From positions 9,641,021 through 9,705,020 of the forward strand of contig OW388303.1 of assembly GCA_936450465.1 (NCBI GenBank): 64,000 bases of DNA, in the 5' to 3' direction. The position numbers and the translations under genes are program-made. Under the pieces are notes generated by a model that worked only from the letters and a program-made list of their open reading frames with translations, made no database searches and was not told the DNA's origin. Below, in pieces: positions 59,188 to 64,000 of this stretch. Origin of the DNA: Gibbula magus (Eukaryota; Mollusca; Gastropoda; Trochida; Trochidae). Position 1 is the first letter of the stretch. Every line of letters starts with the position of its first letter.

Positions 59188-60970
59188 ATGTACTCCGCCT
59201 TTTGTACTAATTGCGGAGGGAGGAAGTCGGCCACCAAGGATCCGCACTTATTATGTAGAAAGTGTAAGGATCTTTGCGAAGACGAGTATCGTTGCGATGA
59301 GTGTGCACCTCTCTCCGCGTCAGACTTCCTTGCGTATGTCAACGCCATTCGAAAGTCCGTGGTCGATAGGGCTTCACTTAAGAAACGTGCGTTGTCAACT
59401 CAACGTCGTGAGGTTTCTCCCATTCGTCATCCATCTCCGGAGGAGGGGGTTGACATTGTCCTCTCGGAAGGGGCGGATGAGTTTGTCCGTGAGTCTCCCG
59501 TCATATCCGAATCCGCTAGGGGTTCGAGAGATTCGCTCTCTCCCCCTTCGCGTTCGCGTTCACGTACTCTTCCGCGGACACGCGTGTTGTCCCCCCCTTC
59601 GCCAGACAAGCGTATGTCTCCGCTTAGGCTCAAGGTCAGCGCACCCCCTACGCCCAAGAGCAAGAGGAAGAAGACCAAGAAGGCCAGATTTGACAAAGTC
59701 AATCCGGACCTCCTCCTTGCATCCGTTAAGGATATGGTCTCTTCTTTGCACGACGCTCGCCTGGGTCCGCTGACTGTACCTACTCACGCTTCTCACACTA
59801 CTACGCTACCGGATGAACCCAATGCGGACCTCTTGTCGCAGGGTTCGCGTCCCACGTCCTCTAGGGCCTCCGGTTCCGCTGCCTCCTCGCGTACTGCTAA
59901 CACCCCTACGCGTCGTGTCACAGTGGTATCGCCCACCCGTGATCCCTCGCCAGACTCGCCGGAGCGGGACGTCCGTTTCGACGTATCATCAGTATTGAAG
60001 CGGAGGGGGAGGATGTGGGGTCACCGGAGGATCCGCCAGTGATCGACTCAATCGCCATGCTATCGGAAGTGGCCTCGTTCGCGGAGGTACCACTCAGTCA
60101 AGTTAGCGTGGCGGGACCTCGGTCGTCGGCAGCCAGGAGGGCTTCCCTCTGCCCTGAAGGCGACGCACCTCCCGTGCGTCTAGCCTTTCCGCCGCTTAGA
60201 CTTCTGCTAGACGCCACCGAGGATATGGAGCAGGTCATCTCGGCTGCGTTCCCGGCCGTCTGCTTCCGCCTTTAGTGGTGCCGGACAGGCGCAGACGGCA
60301 ACTGCCTCTGTATCCAGTTCCATTCCAACTCGTTCCGCCCACTCTAGATCAGGGTGCGTCTCGGTTGTTTGCCCCCGACGCGCCTCATCGCGTTACTGAT
60401 GCGCAGTTTACATATCTCCACAGAGAGGCTCACACAGTGTTAGGCTTGGGCAACAACGTGGCTTTCACCTGTCAGGCGATGCTTGCCTGTGCCAAGCAGG
60501 CGGGCATGGAGTCGGGTGACCCGGTGTTGTTTAAGGCATTCGGCAATGTGGCTGCGGACCTGGCGCAGATCATGTTATCTGCTTCTCGGATCTCATCGGG
60601 TGTCACAGTGCTACGCAGAGACAATTTCCTTTACCGGTCAGGTCTCAACCCCGATCAGAAGTCTTTTCTGCGACAGGCCCCTGCTCACTCTCAATCTCTG
60701 TTTGGGGGTCGTATCCCCGAGGTTCTGAGAGCGAGACAGGAAGCTCAGCAGCAAGACCTCACCAATCGCCTCGTCAGTCAGAGGCAAACAACACCGAAGC
60801 GGCCTCATACCAATTATCATCAGGGCCAAGGTCAGGGTAGAGGCCAACCTTCCCCCAAGAAATCGAAAACGGACTTTCGGCGGGGAGGTCGTGGCCGCGG
60901 ATCCACGGGTCAGTCCCCCAAGTCCCCCCGTCCCGGTGGCGGAGGTCGTACCCCTCAGAAGGGGAAGTGA
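59188..60970 (+). pseudogene. DIRS copy 2 gag-like protein, frameshifted
   Basis: It begins MYSAFCTNCGGRKSATKDPH then LLCRKC and CDEC, a Cys/His cluster C-x2-C-x10-H-x2-C-x2-C-x9-C-x2-C. A long Ser/Pro/Arg-rich region follows (SPPSRSRSRTLPRTR). The frame then changes near 59970-60000 and again at 60270-60280 before a helical region (NNVAFTCQAMLACAKQAGME) and an RG-rich tail (GRGRGSTGQ). Two frame changes show it is decayed. The order of parts parallels DIRS copy 1 gag. Confidence 0.7.
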
Positions 60971-60974
60971 AGGA

Positions 60975-61742
60975 AGTGACTCTTGGTCACCCCCTCTGCT
61001 CCCCCCTCCGCTCGTTCCGGTGTTGGAGGGTTCGGTGGGGGTTCGGATTCTGGGTCAGGGGTTCCGCATCCCCGTCTCGTCTCCTCCGCCCCTCACCTGT
61101 GCTCCAAGGGAGCGTCCCTTGGCAGGGGACCGGCTCCAATTGACCTTTGATCAAGTGGAGCTCTTGATCTCCAAAGTGGCGGTGCAGGAGGTCCTGACCC
61201 CGCATCTAACTCCGGGGTTCTACTCCCCAGTGTTCGTCATACCCAAAAGAAATTCGAAAAAATGGCGGCTCATCCACGACCTGAAGGTATTCAACCGCTC
61301 CTACCTCGTTCGGCCACCATATTTTCGACCCTTGACTCTTCCGTCTGTAATGTGGTCCTTGGAGCGCTCAGACTGCATGGTGGCTCTCGATCTCAAGGAT
61401 GCGTACCTGCATGTTTTGATTCACTATCGGGATCGCAGGTACCTCTGATTCATTCTGGATGGGAGACATTTTCAGTGGTGCGTGCTCCCGTTCGGGATCT
61501 CATCCACCCCCTGGCTTTTCACACGTGTGACTCATGGGCTCGCTCACAACCGTTCTCTGGTCATTCTCGAGGCACTGCTCAGGTTCACGATAGACCTTTT
61601 CCGTCGTCTAGGGTGGTTAGTGAACTTAGAGAAGTCGGATTTGGTTCCGGCGACTCGTCTGAAGTTCCTAGGGACTATCCTAGACACTCAGCTGTCTGCG
61701 GGTTCGTCACGAGGGAGCGGATGGCTCGTTACGATCGCCTAA
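60975..61742 (+). pseudogene. DIRS copy 2 reverse transcriptase, broken
   Basis: KWRLIHDLKVFN and [13 protein letters not shown] are RT motifs. A TGA at 61446-61448 interrupts the frame directly after RRYL, at a CGA-type codon position (a CpG-type transition would explain it). After it come FILDGRHFQWCVLPFGISST, then a jump to RFTIDLFRRLGWLVNLEKSD. The segment that should hold the YxDD catalytic box is missing. Confidence 0.8.
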
Positions 61743-62554
61743 TGGATCGCGCGCTCGACGCATCGCTCTCCCTACGTCAGTGGCAAAGAGTGTTGGGGTT
61801 ACTAACATCAGCTCAGGACCTGACCCGCAGGGGGAGGTTGTTCCTTCGCCCGTTACAGGTGTTCCTGAATCCTCATATCAGGGAGGCGCGTTGCCGTCAC
61901 AACATAGTTTTGACCCCAGACCTCCATCGGTTCCTAGCTTGTTGGCGGGTGGACGAGAGTGTGTTCGCCGGTGTCCCACTTCGTCCTCGTCCCCCCTCAG
62001 CTCACCTGTTCGTAGACGCCTCCACTCAAGGGTGGGGGGCGAATATGGGTCACGAGCAGGTGGCGGGAGTCTGGTCCCCATCAGATCAGAACCAACACAT
62101 CAACGTCCTCGTGTTGGATGCAGTAGGTCTTGCCATTCAGCACTGGCAGTCCCTCTTGCGAGGCCAGTGTCTGCTAGTCCACACGGACAGTTCAGTAGCT
62201 GCTTGGTCGATAAACAAGCAGGGGTCCACCAAGGCCAAGTCTCTGCTACGCGTGTCACTCCAGCTCTTCGAGCTGGTGGACGAGGTGGACCTGGACATTC
62301 GAGCAGTCCACATTCCAGGTGCCAAGAACATCTTGGCGGACGCGTTGTCGCGACCAGATGCCCCTCCCCCGACGGAGTGGCAACTGAATCCGGTGGTGTT
62401 CAGGGGGTTGTGTCTCCAGTTCGGCACGCCTCTGATAGATCTGTTCGCGACATGTCTCAACCACCAACTGCCAACCTATGTCTCTCCAGTGCCAGACCCA
62501 ATAGCAATGGGCTTAGACGCGCTCTCGTTAGAGTGGGAGGGGATGGACGCCTAA
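61690..62554 (+). pseudogene. DIRS copy 2 RNase H and polyprotein C-terminus
   Basis: A frame change near 61700 separates it from the RT. RNase H motifs are LFVDASTQGWG (Asp), NVLVLDAVGLA (Val where the catalytic Glu should be), LLVHTDSSVAA (Asp) and NILADALSR (Asp). PLIDLFATCLNHQLPTYVS matches the DIRS-type block after RNase H. TAA at 62552-62554 interrupts it, since FPPPAILSQVVAKIG continues in the same frame. Confidence 0.8.
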
Positions 62555-62760
62555 GCTTTTCCACCGCCGGCCATCCTCTCCCAAGTTGTAGCCAAGATAG
62601 GAGCAACTCGGGTTCTTCGTCTCCTTCTGGTCGCCCCTTGGTGGCCAGCCCGACCGTGGTTCATTCCTCTCCGACGGTTCTGTCATCGGGAACCGGTTCC
62701 TATTCAGATACGGAGAGATCTGCTCATCGGCAGGCCAAGCGGAAGGTTGCACGAGAACCC

Positions 62761-63861
62761 TCAGGTGTTCTCCCTTCACGCCTGGCTTGTATTAAAAGAG
62801 GGCTAAGGAGCAGTGGGTACTCCAAGTGCGTCGCCAATGCCATAGCTACCTCTAATAGGAAGACCACTAGGAAACTCTATGATTTCCAGTGGCAGGCCTT
62901 CGCCTCATTCTGTGCTCAGAGGGATTTCACCCGGCAGAGGCCTCAGTTCCTCAGGTCGTGGAGTACTTGGTGTACCTACGCAACACCAGGCATCTTAAGG
63001 CGTCTTCAATCAACACCAACATGTCAGCTATCCTGTCGGTGCTCAGGAAGAGATCGCCAGGGTTGGATGTGTCGGTCCTCAAGGACCTCATTAAAACCTT
63101 CTGTTCGGTTGACGGCAGGTCAAGGCTTCGTCCACCTGAGTGGGACTTAGCGGTTGTGCTCAACCACCTTCGCTCCGATATGTATGAACCGCTCTCCGAC
63201 GTACCCCTTCTCCCTCTCACCATCAAGGTCAATTTTCTGGTGGCCATGGCCTCCGCAGCGCCGATTTCTGAAATCCATGCGTTGCAGGCGGACCTTCTAC
63301 GTTTTGAGGTTAGGGAGGGGGGTTCGGCCTCTCTTGGGTTGGCTCCTGATTTTGTCTGTAAGAACCAGGCAGCTGATGAGGCTGGCCGTACGTTCTCTAT
63401 CCCGGCTCTGGGTTCTGAGTCGGGGGAGGTGGACCTCTCTCTGTGTCCGGTGAGGGCCTTGAGGGTGTACACGCAGCGTACCCGCAGGCTGAGAGATGGC
63501 AGACGTTGTCTTTTCTTGCCTCACTCGCCTAGAAGCACCAAGGAGCTAGATAAGCGAGCGTTGGGCGTGTATCTGAGGTCGGCGGTCATTGATGCGTACA
63601 AGGCCGCTGATTTGCCTCCGCCTTCGCGTTCAAACCCTCATGAGATCCGCAGTATCAGCCACGATGGCGTATCACTGCAACATCGCGGTTTCGGATGTCA
63701 TGGCAGGATGTTTTTGGCGTTCATCAGAGGTTTTCGCCAACCATTACCTACGAGATGTCTCAACAGCAGACCTTGAAGGCATCTCTAGGCTAGGTCCACA
63801 GATCTTCGCTCAGGCGAAGGTGGTCCCCCCAACCAGACCAAGAAGGGGTCAACCCCCTTAG
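62761..63861 (+). pseudogene. DIRS copy 2 tyrosine recombinase, broken
   Basis: The frame changes near 62930 and back near 63650. The N-terminal part (SGYSKCVANAIATSNRKTTR) and the core (SSINTNMSAILSVLRK) are recognisable. The box I arginine is replaced (MASAAPISEIHAL, Pro where Arg is expected). Box II HEIRSIS lies before the second frame change, and after it stand CFWRSSEVFANHYLRDV with the Trp and the nucleophile Tyr. The protein is not functional. Confidence 0.8.
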
Positions 63862-64000
63862 GAGCTTTAAGGCTCATTGTAAATAAACATGGTTTACATT
63901 GCTAGCTCTCGTGTCTGTTGGTTTTTTCTTTAACTTCGCTTTAACACCCCCCTCCCTGTTGGGGTTGGAGGCGGGGTGGTGATCGGAAGTTGAGTGGCAG
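63862..64000. other. DIRS copy 2 sequence after the recombinase, cut by the window end
   Basis: It contains TTGTAAATAAACATGGTTTA (AATAAA at 63882-63887, a possible polyadenylation signal) and GC-rich CCCCCCTCCCTGTTGGGGTT that could fold. I find no match to the left part of the element. Confidence 0.4.

Larger units (their letters stand above)
58280..64000 (+). mobile_element. second DIRS-type retrotransposon, degenerate, cut by the window end (DIRS copy 2)
   Basis: This is GC-rich sequence on the + strand with gag-like, RT, RNase H and tyrosine recombinase remnants in the same order as DIRS copy 1 but with low sequence similarity to it, so it is another subfamily. The left boundary is uncertain (somewhere between 57.85 and 58.3 kb). 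I cannot find inverted terminal repeats within the window; the right end is probably outside. It lies to the right of esterase exon 2, probably in that gene's second intron. Confidence 0.8.

Noticed and set aside
1..64000. CRISPR arrays, bacterial operons or prophage content
   Set aside because: Introns, SINEs, DIRS elements and a eukaryotic nucleotidase show this is an animal genome; the tandem arrays seen are minisatellites without spacer structure.

Overview
The window is eukaryotic nuclear DNA, most likely from a mollusc. Host genes are split into small exons with GT/AG introns in AT-rich sequence, and SINEs, MITEs, Helentron-like repeats and DIRS retrotransposons are abundant. The dispersed tRNA-derived repeats ending in CACT or CACCT runs, and the CCCCCGCTACGAAGTAG hairpin repeats, resemble families I associate with marine molluscs. 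A gastropod is a guess and cannot be proved from the window.

Host genes. (1) The window is dominated by the 3' two thirds of a cytosolic purine 5'-nucleotidase gene (NT5C2 family) on the + strand. Thirteen exons lie between 11149 and 45980. Their splice phases agree throughout and give 443 residues plus a stop. The 5' exons with the catalytic DMDYT motif lie left of the window. (2) Two 5' exons (54278-54435 and 56886-57009) open a secreted carboxylesterase-like gene that continues to the right. I find no other convincing host gene. 45981-54200 is 3' UTR plus AT-rich intergenic DNA with one unidentified open patch at 51.4-52.0 kb.

Mobile DNA. A nearly complete DIRS element (26149-32804) sits in sense orientation in the second NT5C2 intron of the window. 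It has 187-bp inverted terminal repeats that I read as identical, an internal complementary region matching both outer ends, a gag-like ORF, RT/RNase H and a tyrosine recombinase. A second, unrelated-looking and clearly dead DIRS copy fills about 58.3 kb to the end. Two TTAA-flanked piggyBac-like copies lie at 0.9-2.4 and 40.9-43.2 kb. The window also holds a 2.9-kb TA-flanked inverted-repeat element carrying a LINE 3' fragment, Helentron-like elements (one nested in another), four tRNA-derived SINE families, several MITEs, long palindromes and minisatellites. Most repeats lie inside introns, so the large size of NT5C2 is mainly due to insertions.

The most interesting material is the first DIRS element: its structure lets the insertion event be reconstructed to the base. 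Its gag carries one in-frame amber codon and a Cys/His cluster shared with the second DIRS copy, and its recombinase frame lacks a usable AUG.
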